Assembly: GCA_021740845.1 (NCBI GenBank)
Contig: JAIOYZ010000001.1
Span: forward strand, 1-64,000
Direction of reading: 5' to 3'
Length of the DNA: 64,000 nucleotides
Origin: Bacteroidia bacterium
Lineage (GTDB): Bacteria; Bacteroidota; Bacteroidia; UKL13-3
This document shows, piece by piece, positions 26,469 through 34,508 of the stretch. The first letter of the stretch is position 1; the number at the start of each line of letters is the position of its first letter. The position numbers were made by a program, and so were the translations under genes. The notes beneath the pieces are model-generated. The model was not told the DNA's origin. It worked only from the letters and a program-made list of their open reading frames with translations, and did not search any database.

Positions 26469-26879
26469 TTATTCACTCGCTATTTGTTCTATGTTGTTAA
26501 AAAGTTGAGTATGTTGTTTTCTAAATATTCTTTCCATAATAAACTGAATAGGTAGTGGCGATTTAAATTGAATTTTTTCTTCCACCAGCGTAAAATCATC
26601 GTCTGTTTTTAAATTAAATTCAATTTCAATTTTTGTTAGTTTCATTACTGTTGCTTTCATTATTACAATCTGCTCTTTATCGCTTTTTTCAATGCTTATA
26701 GGATAAGTGAATGAAAACGGAATGGGCCCTAACTTTAAGGTTTCATAAACCAAATAATTGTTGCTGCCTTTTGGTTCAATCCTAGTAATTACTGGGTGAA
26801 CCGACGTGAATTTTTGCATGTCGGTTAAATATTCGAAAATAAGATTAACCGACTTTTTGGTTCTAAATAATAGTTTCAT
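26469..26879 (-). CDS. SRPBCC (START-like) protein
   Basis: A 136-residue polyketide-cyclase/START-like fold: FEYLTDMQKFTSVHPVITRI at the N terminus, a run of long strands (NYLVYETLKLGPIPFSFTYP, FTLVEEKIQFKSPLPIQF) and a C-terminal helix (FRKQHTQLFNNIEQIA). This fold binds hydrophobic ligands. It is a stand-alone gene with no informative neighbour. Confidence 0.75.
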   Translation of the reverse strand: MKLLFRTKKSVNLIFEYLTDMQKFTSVHPVITRIEPKGSNNYLVYETLKLGPIPFSFTYPISIEKSDKEQIVIMKATVMKLTKIEIEFNLKTDDDFTLVEEKIQFKSPLPIQFIMERIFRKQHTQLFNNIEQIASE

Positions 26880-27394
26880 GGCAAGTATTTGGGCTGTAAA
26901 TTTAGCTTGAAAAGTTTGTTAGAAAAGACAAGGATGAGTTTTTAGGTTATTAAAAGCAAATCCCAATTGCAAACTAGCAAAACATTTCAAAATAGCTCCA
27001 AAAAATTAAGGACACTCTTTCACCCAGAAATTTAAATTATTTTAGTATTTGTTTGGGTTCGGTTTGAACCAATGAATCCTATAGAAATTGCGAATTTAAA
27101 ATGCGATATAAAATTACTTTTTCTTAATTGCTGATTTTTCTTTGATTGAAAAGTAAAATCTATCTTATTTTCTGCGGGTATAATTGGGTCGCCAAAACTA
27201 TTGCTCTATTAATAAACTTTACTTTTATTTTGTGGAGCAATAGAATTGGGTCGCCTTTGTTGGATTTTTTGTAGGTATTGTTTTTCTGAACCAATTGGCC
27301 AAAATTGAAATCACAGCTTTATTATCCTTTTCATTTTTATAGGGGAGAATTGTTTCATATTAAAGTTTGAGGAAATTTCCGTTTTTTTTGCCTT
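26880..27394. other. Intergenic region with nested direct and inverted repeats
   Basis: No gene seen in 515 bp. It holds one GGTTTGAACC (27061-27070). It also holds a compact structure in which ATTGGGTCGCC occurs twice (27183-27193 and 27245-27255) around the perfect inverted repeat CTATTGCTC (27198-27206) / GAGCAATAG (27235-27243). Confidence 0.6.
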
Positions 27395-27883
27395 TTATTT
27401 CTTCTTTAAATTTTTAAATAGTCTGCTAAAAATATAGATATGACTTAAAAATGTGGTTAAACCATAAGTGATAAACATTAACCAGATGAAGCCTAGGTTG
27501 TGGTCGTAAAGTTTTAATCCGAAGAATTGCGGAAAGGCAGTGATTAAATCTGTGAAGCCAACTATATTGAAAATCCATACCATAGGAATTGCATAGCTCC
27601 ATTTGTTTTTTAATCCTATAGCTGCAATAACGGCAAGTATGGCGGTCGACAAATCCCATATACCAACGGTATTAAGGAAATCACTTGGGAAGCCAGAATA
27701 AAACTGGTCCTTAGCCATAAAGGATAAACCCAAATATCGGAAGGTGTTTAAGAATACAAATGGTAAAAGAGCCTCCTGAAGGGGTAGGTTTGCTACTCGT
27801 GGTTTGATCCACCAATTAAACCCAAGAATAATACTAATGGTGCCGATAATGGCCTGTAAATTGATAATTGTAAAATTGTCCAT
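27395..27883 (-). CDS. Hypothetical four-helix membrane protein
   Basis: A 162-residue integral membrane protein with hydrophobic segments at about 7-25, 65-90, 98-122 and 130-155 and a lysine-rich C terminus (RLFKNLKKK). It resembles the small uncharacterised membrane proteins often found beside short-chain dehydrogenases in Bacteroidota. It is the last gene of the 29125-27395 operon, 14 bp after the next membrane gene. Confidence 0.75.
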   Translation of the reverse strand: MDNFTIINLQAIIGTISIILGFNWWIKPRVANLPLQEALLPFVFLNTFRYLGLSFMAKDQFYSGFPSDFLNTVGIWDLSTAILAVIAAIGLKNKWSYAIPMVWIFNIVGFTDLITAFPQFFGLKLYDHNLGFIWLMFITYGLTTFLSHIYIFSRLFKNLKKK

Positions 27884-27897
27884 AATGATTTTATAGT

Positions 27898-28356
27898 TTA
27901 TTGATTAATTGATTTTTGAAATCCTAAAAGGGCATAAGCACCAGAAGCAATTGCTATTATAACTCTAACCCAATGAGAAATTATCCATCCTTGCAGTTTG
28001 CTAGAAGCTGTAATAGCATCATATTTTAATGCCATAAAATCTAAGTTCATAGGTAAGTGGTAAACGGATGTTTGGATAATGGTAAGCGTAATACCTATAA
28101 AGGCATAGAGCCAATATTTTTTGCTTGCTGATTTGTTTTTACTTTTGGTAGCTACCCATAAACTTCCCAGCCAAGCTGGCATAAGCGTAATTGCGGTTGG
28201 GCTAAGTAATAAGGGGAAGTCAACTTTAAAGCTATTCATAAAGTCGATGGGGTTAAGCGATTGCCAATGGATGGCATAGCTTAAGCCAATGTTTAGCATA
28301 TTGCCAGCAAATGCTCCTATAGCTAAAATGGTAATTATTGAGATGGTGTTTTTCAT
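27898..28356 (-). CDS. Hypothetical membrane protein (anthrone-oxygenase-like layout)
   Basis: A 152-residue protein with four probable membrane helices (about 5-25, 47-67, 77-97, 125-145). The pattern of a polar NPIDFMNSFKVDFPLL loop after helix 1 and a WIISHWVRVIIAIASG last helix is like the DUF1772/anthrone oxygenase-type family; this is a tentative resemblance. It lies 4 bp after the SDR gene in a three-gene operon. Confidence 0.7.
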   Translation of the reverse strand: MKNTISIITILAIGAFAGNMLNIGLSYAIHWQSLNPIDFMNSFKVDFPLLLSPTAITLMPAWLGSLWVATKSKNKSASKKYWLYAFIGITLTIIQTSVYHLPMNLDFMALKYDAITASSKLQGWIISHWVRVIIAIASGAYALLGFQKSINQ

Positions 28357-28360
28357 GCTA

Positions 28361-29125
28361 TTATTTAGTTGGAATTGCTTGTTTGTTCAGTTGTTTGAAA
28401 ATAAACTTGGGTGCCAATCTGCTCATAAATCTCAGGATTTTTGAAACACCTGGAGCTATTTCATTCTTTCCAATTGTATAATCTTTCCAGAAAATGGCGG
28501 CTAATTTTTCGGGAGGCATTGCTTTAAGAAAATCATCTTTTAAATCGGCATCATCGGCCAATTTTGTATCAACAACAGGTGGCAAAAGTTCAACCACTCT
28601 AATTTGGTGTTGTTTTAGTTGCGGCCTTATTGCCATTGTCCAAAAATGCAATGCAGATTTTGTTCCAGAGTAAATGGGTGCTTGCGAGAAAGTAACATAA
28701 GCCAAACCTGATGAAACATTGATAAGCGTTGCATTATTAGCCTTTTTTAGTTGTGGCAAAAAATAATGGAGCATTCGAATGGGCGCATGGAAATTAATCT
28801 CAATTTCCTCCATTTGCTTCAATAAATCATTTCCATCTTTTCCAGAATCCAACAAGTTCATGATGCCCGCATTATTAACGAGCACGTCGATTCCGCCAAA
28901 TTCTTGTTGAGTTAAATCAACTAATTTCTTAATGTCTTCCTCTTTAGTTACATCACTTTGGTAAATATGGATTTGGTTCAACTCTCTTTTTGCATCTTCA
29001 AGTTTTTTAAGATTTCTACCCGTAATTATTACGGTATCTCCATGGTCTAGAAACTTGCGTGCAAGTGATAGTCCTATGCCAGAACCTCCACCTGTTATTA
29101 GAACTTTTTGTTTTGGTTTATTCAT
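28361..29125 (-). CDS. Short-chain dehydrogenase/reductase (SDR)
   Basis: A 254-residue NAD(P)-dependent oxidoreductase. The cofactor loop TGGGSGIG is at residues 11-18, DVLVNNAGIMN near 80-92, and the catalytic Ser in LINVSSGLAYV with YSGTK (Tyr and Lys) near 155-163. The layout is that of the DltE/YdfG-like classical SDRs. It is the promoter-proximal gene of an operon with two small membrane proteins, so a joint role in a lipid or quinone reaction is possible but unproven. Confidence 0.9.
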   Translation of the reverse strand: MNKPKQKVLITGGGSGIGLSLARKFLDHGDTVIITGRNLKKLEDAKRELNQIHIYQSDVTKEEDIKKLVDLTQQEFGGIDVLVNNAGIMNLLDSGKDGNDLLKQMEEIEINFHAPIRMLHYFLPQLKKANNATLINVSSGLAYVTFSQAPIYSGTKSALHFWTMAIRPQLKQHQIRVVELLPPVVDTKLADDADLKDDFLKAMPPEKLAAIFWKDYTIGKNEIAPGVSKILRFMSRLAPKFIFKQLNKQAIPTK

Positions 29126-29478
29126 AAAGTATAGTGATTGTTTTTCTTAATGCTTACCTGAATTTAATCTTGGTGAAATAGGAGAGTGCAATTGTGGTAT
29201 AATCAAAAAATTCAAGAAACTTTTTTGGTTCAAACCGAACCTAAACTTAAACCCAACAACTAATAATATGTGGGTAAATTGTGGTTGTTTGCTTGCTACG
29301 TAATTATGCTTTAAGGCAATGCTAGCTTGCATTGAACTGAATATTTTACTTGCCCAAACTTCATTAATATGAGTCTGGAATAAGCTACTTTTGAATTGGT
29401 TTTTTAATTGCATTCCTTTCCTATTTCTCGTTTAGACAAGAGGAATAGGGATGTGTAAAGACTTTGAGGAAATTTTTC
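29126..29478. other. Intergenic region, no supported gene
   Basis: Between the ECF sigma factor and the SDR operon. Only a GGTTCAAACC copy (29227-29236, in TTGGTTCAAACCGAAC) is notable. A minus-strand frame of 88 codons is open but has no coding look (no domain, random composition). Confidence 0.5.
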
Positions 29479-30354
29479 TTAATTTAAATTCAGTTTACTC
29501 CGCCAATTGGCATCTTCCAGCAATTTTACCAGGAAGTTTTTCTTGTCGAACTGGGTTCTATAACTGTGACCTTGGTGCAATTCGGCATATTTTAATTCAG
29601 ACTCTTCAACTAAGAAATCAGCATCTGGCTCTAATTGCAACTTAAATGTAGAATATTCTTTTCTGTTAAACAGTAAGTTCTTTGCATCTACCATTCCATG
29701 TTTTGTTGCAAAGCTTACTTTTTTATGACAACGGCAAGGATTGGCTTTATTAACTAAACCGCATTTGTTGAGCATGAAATTATATAAATCTTTTCTCGCC
29801 TTACTCAATTTCATTCGGAAATTATCTTTGCTAATTTCCATTATTTCTGAACCAATATTATGGTCGGCACCCATTATTTCACCAATAATATAAATCATTC
29901 TTTGCTCTTGGGTCAAACAAAGCAACATGCCAGATAAACAAGTAAGCCTAACTTCGCGAATGGAATCTGTTTGCTCTGCAATTTCATTTTCAGTGAGATC
30001 TATATTTGGAGTTTGATCTAATCTTTCACCCAATTCATCAAAGCTTTTGGCGAAGATATTGGAGGGTTTTTTTTGATTGTTTAAGAATTGATTTTTGGCA
30101 ATTCGGTAGGCCCAAGTCCTGAAAGAACTCTCTTGTTTAAAGGTTCCTAGATTGGAGATTATCTTTATTAATGTTTCTTGCGTTAAGTCTTCGGCATCTG
30201 CAATAGAACCCGTCATTTTCCATGCGAGGTTGTATATAAATGGTTGGTGCCTTTCAATTAATTGTGTCAGCGAAGTTTTGTTTCCAGCCAATGTTCCTTG
30301 GATAAGTTCTTCATCAGATTTATGGGAAGTATAGGTATTCTTAAATGGATTCAT
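29479..30354 (-). CDS. ECF-type RNA polymerase sigma factor with C-terminal extension
   Basis: A 291-residue sigma-70-family factor. Region 2 spans LIERHQPFIYNLAWKMTGSI and AEDLTQETLIKIISNLGTFK, with the -10-binding part SSFRTWAYRIAKNQFLN. Region 4 is MEISKDNFRMKLSKARKDL (about residues 170-190). After it comes an extension of about 100 residues with a Cys cluster (NKCGLVNKANPCRCHKK), which could bind metal and sense a signal. No anti-sigma gene is adjacent, and the extension may play that role. Targets are unknown; the SDR operon lies downstream on the same strand. Confidence 0.87.
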   Translation of the reverse strand: MNPFKNTYTSHKSDEELIQGTLAGNKTSLTQLIERHQPFIYNLAWKMTGSIADAEDLTQETLIKIISNLGTFKQESSFRTWAYRIAKNQFLNNQKKPSNIFAKSFDELGERLDQTPNIDLTENEIAEQTDSIREVRLTCLSGMLLCLTQEQRMIYIIGEIMGADHNIGSEIMEISKDNFRMKLSKARKDLYNFMLNKCGLVNKANPCRCHKKVSFATKHGMVDAKNLLFNRKEYSTFKLQLEPDADFLVEESELKYAELHQGHSYRTQFDKKNFLVKLLEDANWRSKLNLN

Positions 30355-30805
30355 TGTAAATTCAACTGACTTTTAAAGTGCTTTCTTTTTAATTCTTTAC
30401 GCAACCCTAATTGCGATTCCAAAATTCAAATTAAGACTTAAAAAGATAAAAACTCCAAATTAAATAATCACTTCCATATTCCTAAGTCAATTAAAATTTT
30501 GTCTTTAGTTGCAGATTTTCAAGGTAACCAAGGTTGGTTTAGTTGGATTATGAGTTTCAAATGTTTCCTGATTTTTGGGTGATAGAATATTTGTTTTTCA
30601 TTTATTAGTATCAACTGCCAGCTTACAAATCAGTCCAATTTCTTTATGGAAATGGTTTGACCATCCTCGTGTAAAACGGTCTGGTAGTTGGGTTTTAAAG
30701 CATCATAAAACTTTTTTATTAATATTGCCAAGCTTATACAAGCTAATAAAATAGGTGAAATTAGCCTAAATAAAATTCATAGTTTAACCATAGTGATACG
30801 TAAGA
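30355..30805. other. Intergenic region, nothing recognised
   Basis: About 450 bp of AT-rich DNA between the phosphotransferase and sigma factor genes. I see no open frame, repeat or structured RNA in it. Confidence 0.5.
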
Positions 30806-31834
30806 TTAACTGATACCAATTTTATAAATATCGCAATACCTTTTTACAAGTCCGTTGATATATCTTTTTAAATAATTCTCGCTCAAAAAGCTGTTCGACC
30901 AATTCTCATAGCGCTGGCATTGAATGCCCAAATAGAAGAAATATAAACTTATGCCAAGCATAGGAATAAGTCGTTTTTCTTCTTTGCTAATGCTTAAAAC
31001 AGATTCGTAACCTTCCATAAAACTGTCTACTTTTGGCTGGTAATCCTTGGCCTCATATTTCTCAATATTGTGAAGTTGTAGAATATAATAAGCAATATCT
31101 AAACAAAGCCATCCGTTGCCGCAGAAGTCAAAATCGAAAAGGGTTATTTGCCCGTCATTGCTGAGGTTTAGGTTATCAAACCAAATATCTAAATGTACAA
31201 TTCCTCGCCTTATTTGGGTACTATCAGCATTGGCAAATTCTTTTATTAATTCGGTTTGAACCGAGCGCATAAAAGTCATTTCCTCTGTATCGCTTTTTAG
31301 GAATTCAGAGATTTTTTTCAAGGAATCCACAAAAATAATTTCTGGAGTATAGTGTACGCGTTCTAATTTTAAATTTTGTGTTACCTGATGAAATTTTGCC
31401 ATCAATTGGCCAATTTTAAAATGCGTTTCTTTTGAAATAAGATGTTGTTTTTCTCCTGGAGCAAAAGTAAAAAGCACCGCAAATCTATCGCCTTCTGGTG
31501 CAGGTAAAGTTTGAATATAATTTTGCTCTGTATCACAAAGTGGATAGGAAATTGAAATGCCATTTTCCTTTAATAGGTTCAGCAATTTTATTTCTTCTTC
31601 AATCTCCGTTTTTGCACGCCAGTTAAGGCTATACACCCTAAATATAAATTTATCTGAGGTATCACTTACCAAATAAGTATCATTGATTCCAGCTTTTATC
31701 AATTGACATTTGGTGTCTTTGCTCAAAGAATATTTTTTCTGTAAAAACAGTCCAATATGTTCAGCAGACAGATTAGAATTGGTAACAGGGAAATAGCTCA
31801 TGGGAGGTTTGTTTGTACGACAGTTTTCTATCAC
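30806..31834 (-). CDS. Aminoglycoside-phosphotransferase-fold kinase
   Basis: A 342-residue small-molecule kinase of the APH/choline-kinase fold. The first part carries YLVSDTSDKFIFRVYSLNW (the ATP-loop and Lys strand). The catalytic loop is RRGIVHLDIWFDNLNLS with the D (HLDIWFDN), and ITLFDFDFCGNGWLCLDIAY is the metal DFG-like motif near residue 230. The pattern is that of the homoserine kinase type II/HMG-type phosphotransferases. The start is uncertain: a second ATG 11 codons on would shorten it. No drug-resistance function should be presumed. Confidence 0.82.
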   Translation of the reverse strand: MIENCRTNKPPMSYFPVTNSNLSAEHIGLFLQKKYSLSKDTKCQLIKAGINDTYLVSDTSDKFIFRVYSLNWRAKTEIEEEIKLLNLLKENGISISYPLCDTEQNYIQTLPAPEGDRFAVLFTFAPGEKQHLISKETHFKIGQLMAKFHQVTQNLKLERVHYTPEIIFVDSLKKISEFLKSDTEEMTFMRSVQTELIKEFANADSTQIRRGIVHLDIWFDNLNLSNDGQITLFDFDFCGNGWLCLDIAYYILQLHNIEKYEAKDYQPKVDSFMEGYESVLSISKEEKRLIPMLGISLYFFYLGIQCQRYENWSNSFLSENYLKRYINGLVKRYCDIYKIGIS

Positions 31835-31884
31835 AGAATGATTTTATTGATGTTGACCTAAATATTAATTGTGAACGAAAATGC

Positions 31885-32862
31885 TTACTCTTTTAAAATT
31901 TTATAAGTTGAGTGGAAATTGTTATTGCTAATTGTTAAGAAATACAAGCCACTTTTTAATTCAACTAATCCCTCAATTTGGTTCAAACACCTGCCGCTTT
32001 TTATAGTTTGACCCAATTGGTTGCTGATGCTAAAATTGAATTCCTCATTAATTCCGTCAATAAATAAATTTTGTGTAAATGGGTTCGGATAAATTTCTAG
32101 TTTTTTTACTTTTACTTCGTTAACAGAAGTAATAGGAAGTAGACTACCATAACTGTTTACAAATTCAACGGAGCAATCCCAATAAACATTAAATTTCCAA
32201 AACCTTCTATAGATACATCCCGCTGGGCAATCGCCCCAGCCAATGGAGTATAATAATTCAATATGGTCTGCAAATATGGAATCAATAATATCTGGACCAT
32301 CTCCAATAATTGAATTTTGTTCGCTATAGTAAACATTTGGAAGCAATAGAAACAATTTTGTTAATGGTAAAATATTTAATTGGGAATCAGATTTTAGAAC
32401 CACATAATGGTAGGGCTGAAAATTGTAGTCAAAATACCTACCTGGCTTTAGCCAATAAGCACTCATTAAACTATCCACTTCTTGGTTACCAGTAGGCAAG
32501 ATTCCGTTCCTTAAATTTTTCATCCAATTCAAATTGGAGTCGGCAGCAACTAGAATTGTATTTAAGTCTGGAAATGGAAAAGTATGAATATTGAAAATTG
32601 TATCTCTAGCTTGTAAACTTGTTGCATTATAAACTGCAATCAAAGCACTTAAAGTTGTATCACGGTATTCTTTCGGAATTTGTATGCTATCCTTTATTGT
32701 TAAATTGTTTCGTTGAGCACGTCTTATTGTTAGCCTGTAAGCGTCGGGTAAATACTTATTTACAACACTATCTGCTGCTGTGCAATTGGAAGGAACTGTT
32801 TGCCCAATTGTTAAGTGAATACTAATGTTTAGTAGAGCAAGTAAAATTGCAATTCTCTTCAT
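31885..32862 (-). CDS. Secreted protein with T9SS sorting domain
   Basis: A 325-residue protein from ATG 32862 (MKRIAILLALLNISIHLTIGQ signal). The C-terminal ~75 residues (LEIYPNPFTQNLFIDGI to KSGLYFLTISNNNFHSTYKILKE) form a type A T9SS sorting signal, so it is exported across the outer membrane by the gliding/secretion machinery. The middle part has four cysteines in IGWGDCPAGCIYRRFWK and DCSVEFVN and no known domain. The frame is open for 36 further codons upstream, across a long palindrome, but ATG 32862 fits best. Function unknown. Confidence 0.8.
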   Translation of the reverse strand: MKRIAILLALLNISIHLTIGQTVPSNCTAADSVVNKYLPDAYRLTIRRAQRNNLTIKDSIQIPKEYRDTTLSALIAVYNATSLQARDTIFNIHTFPFPDLNTILVAADSNLNWMKNLRNGILPTGNQEVDSLMSAYWLKPGRYFDYNFQPYHYVVLKSDSQLNILPLTKLFLLLPNVYYSEQNSIIGDGPDIIDSIFADHIELLYSIGWGDCPAGCIYRRFWKFNVYWDCSVEFVNSYGSLLPITSVNEVKVKKLEIYPNPFTQNLFIDGINEEFNFSISNQLGQTIKSGRCLNQIEGLVELKSGLYFLTISNNNFHSTYKILKE

Positions 32863-32923
32863 GAAATCAGGTGATAAAATTAGGTTCAAAAATATATTGG
32901 GACCTAAGAGTAAATGCAAGCTA

Positions 32924-32966
32924 GTCAATTCTATGAAAATTGCATTGCAATTTTCATAGAATTGAC
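32924..32966. repeat. Perfect 21-bp inverted repeat with 1-nt spacer
   Basis: Left arm 32924-32944 begins GTCAATTCTATG and ends AATTGCA; right arm 32946-32966 is its exact complement; the single spacer T is at 32945. It lies 62 bp upstream of the T9SS protein start and about 40 bp past the DoxX gene stop. There is no T-tract, so a simple terminator is unlikely; it may be an operator, a cruciform or a transcript-pairing element. Confidence 0.75.
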
Positions 32967-33006
32967 TCAAATAGATAAATGCTTTATTTGCTGTTCTAGT
33001 TATGAA

Positions 33007-33384
33007 TTAATTACTTGTATAATTTAATTTCCTATCAGCTGGCCTAAAATACCACGACAAAATCACAAAAATAGTTTGGAATAAAGGACCAAAGATTGCA
33101 TTTCCTCCATCGCCTAAAATTAAATGAGAAATCAATGCACCTGTCATTAGAAAGAAGAAACCAGCATAGGCCCATTCTTTAAGTAGCTTAAAATTTGGGA
33201 TAAGGATGGCAATGACCCCAAGGATTTTCCATACACCAATTATATACATAAAGTACAAAGGATACCCAACATGAGCAATTAACTCATTCATTTCTTTGAC
33301 ATGTAAAATTTGTGAAATTCCGCTGCCCAGCATTCCAAAAGATAATAGCGCTGTACTTAGCCAATAGATAATTTTGTTTCTCAT
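33007..33384 (-). CDS. DoxX-family membrane protein
   Basis: A 125-residue protein with four membrane helices (about 6-24, 42-62, 68-90, 95-115). It has the DoxX pattern VGYPLYFMYIIGVWKILGVIAIL. Such proteins are found with thiosulfate/quinone or redox functions but the family is diverse. It is the last gene of an operon with an ArsR regulator and an SRPBCC protein; this three-gene grouping is common in Bacteroidota. Confidence 0.82.
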   Translation of the reverse strand: MRNKIIYWLSTALLSFGMLGSGISQILHVKEMNELIAHVGYPLYFMYIIGVWKILGVIAILIPNFKLLKEWAYAGFFFLMTGALISHLILGDGGNAIFGPLFQTIFVILSWYFRPADRKLNYTSN

Positions 33385-33396
33385 TTTTAAGTGTAT

Positions 33397-33858
33397 TTAT
33401 TTTTGTTTACTAATTTCTTGAAGCCTGTCGTGAGCCATGTTTAGACCAAATGCAAAAGGTAGTTTCATTTGTTCTGCACGGTGTCTTTCCGACTTATAAA
33501 TAATATGAATACTCAATTTGCTGGTTTCATCAGTAAGTTTTTCAAAATCTAAAAACTCTAACTGAACGCCAATTGGCATATTCTCCATTTCAAAAGTTCG
33601 TATAATTTTTTTATTGAGTTCAATTGCATGGATACTTCCATTTGCCTTAAACATAATTTGGCCATTGTGTGAGGTTTCAAATTGGTAGCAACCATGAGTT
33701 TTGTTTTCTAGTTTTATTACCTTGGTTCCCATCCATTGCTCTATTAATTCAGGTTCTGTATAGGCTTTGAATAATAGTTCCAAGGGCAAATCAAATTCTC
33801 TGGTTATCACCAAATCCTGTTTGCCTTCTTCTGCATTTATCTTAGTTTTTTGTTCCAT
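33397..33858 (-). CDS. SRPBCC/AHSA1-type protein
   Basis: A 153-residue START-like protein of the Aha1 (activator of Hsp90 ATPase homologue 1) branch: REFDLPLELLFKAYTEPELI EQWMG near residue 20, and a C-terminal helix with FAFGLNMAHDRLQEI. Ligand unknown. It lies between the ArsR regulator (8 bp away) and DoxX (13 bp), so it belongs to the ArsR-controlled transcript. Confidence 0.85.
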   Translation of the reverse strand: MEQKTKINAEEGKQDLVITREFDLPLELLFKAYTEPELIEQWMGTKVIKLENKTHGCYQFETSHNGQIMFKANGSIHAIELNKKIIRTFEMENMPIGVQLEFLDFEKLTDETSKLSIHIIYKSERHRAEQMKLPFAFGLNMAHDRLQEISKQK

Positions 33859-33865
33859 GTTTATC

Positions 33866-34189
33866 TTATTTTTTAGCTGAATAACTTTTCATTACGGCTT
33901 CCAATTTATTAAATTTATCCTCCCAAGTTTTGCGGAATGGCTCAATAAAATCTGCAATTTCTTTCATTTTATTTGGGTTGAAATGATAGTAAATTTCTCT
34001 GCCCTGTTGCTCTTGTTTAATCAATTCGCACTCCGTTAGTATTTGCAAATGCTTAGATACAGTAGGTCTGGCAGTATCAAAGTTGGCAGCAATGGCACCA
34101 GCTGTCATAGATTGCGAGGTCAACAAAAGAAGTATCGCTCTTCTGGTTGGGTCGGCAATGGCTTGAAATACGTCTCGTCTTAAATTCAT
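33866..34189 (-). CDS. ArsR-family transcriptional repressor
   Basis: A 107-residue winged-helix regulator. [20 protein letters not shown] opens it; [20 protein letters not shown] is the helix-turn-helix and recognition helix, and [16 protein letters not shown] is the wing. No metal-binding CxC motif is present, so it probably senses something other than arsenic. Two palindromic operators overlap its translation start (34193-34208 and 34219-34234), pointing to autoregulation of the three-gene operon. Confidence 0.9.
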   Translation of the reverse strand: MNLRRDVFQAIADPTRRAILLLLTSQSMTAGAIAANFDTARPTVSKHLQILTECELIKQEQQGREIYYHFNPNKMKEIADFIEPFRKTWEDKFNKLEAVMKSYSAKK

Positions 34190-34192
34190 TAT

Positions 34193-34234
34193 GTAGTTAT
34201 TTGACTACAAATGTATATGTAGTTATTTAACTAC
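34193..34234 (-). promoter_or_regulatory. Double operator for the ArsR-type repressor
   Basis: GTAGTTATTTGACTAC (34193-34208, one mismatch) and GTAGTTATTTAACTAC (34219-34234, perfect 7-2-7 palindrome) lie 26 bp apart start to start, 3-45 bp upstream of the regulator ATG. This spacing puts both on nearly the same DNA face. They are the likely binding sites of the ArsR dimer. Confidence 0.8.
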
Positions 34235-34508
34235 GCAAATTATTTTTCATTTTTTTTTTGATTTTTGGTTCAAACCGAAGAATAGAAATTAATGAAACTT
34301 GAAGCAAGTTTCCCATAGAGAAACCTTTGTCTGCTTAGTGTAATTTATATTTTAAAAGCAATTCGGTTTGAACCAAAGTATATGAAAAAAGCTTTGTTGT
34401 TGTTGGAAACTTCAAAGCAAATAGGGGAGTCTTCAACTTGAAATGCCATTTGCCAAAACCCCTGTAAATATTATTGTCTTCAGCGTTTTTTGAGGCCAAT
34501 TCCGCAAA

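Noticed and set aside
29147-29413. 88-codon minus-strand frame between the sigma and SDR genes
   Set aside because: No recognisable domain, repeat-like DNA and a GGTTCAAACC inside; composition is not that of a coding region.
32310-32495. Plus-strand frame opposite the T9SS protein
   Set aside because: A shadow of the minus-strand gene.
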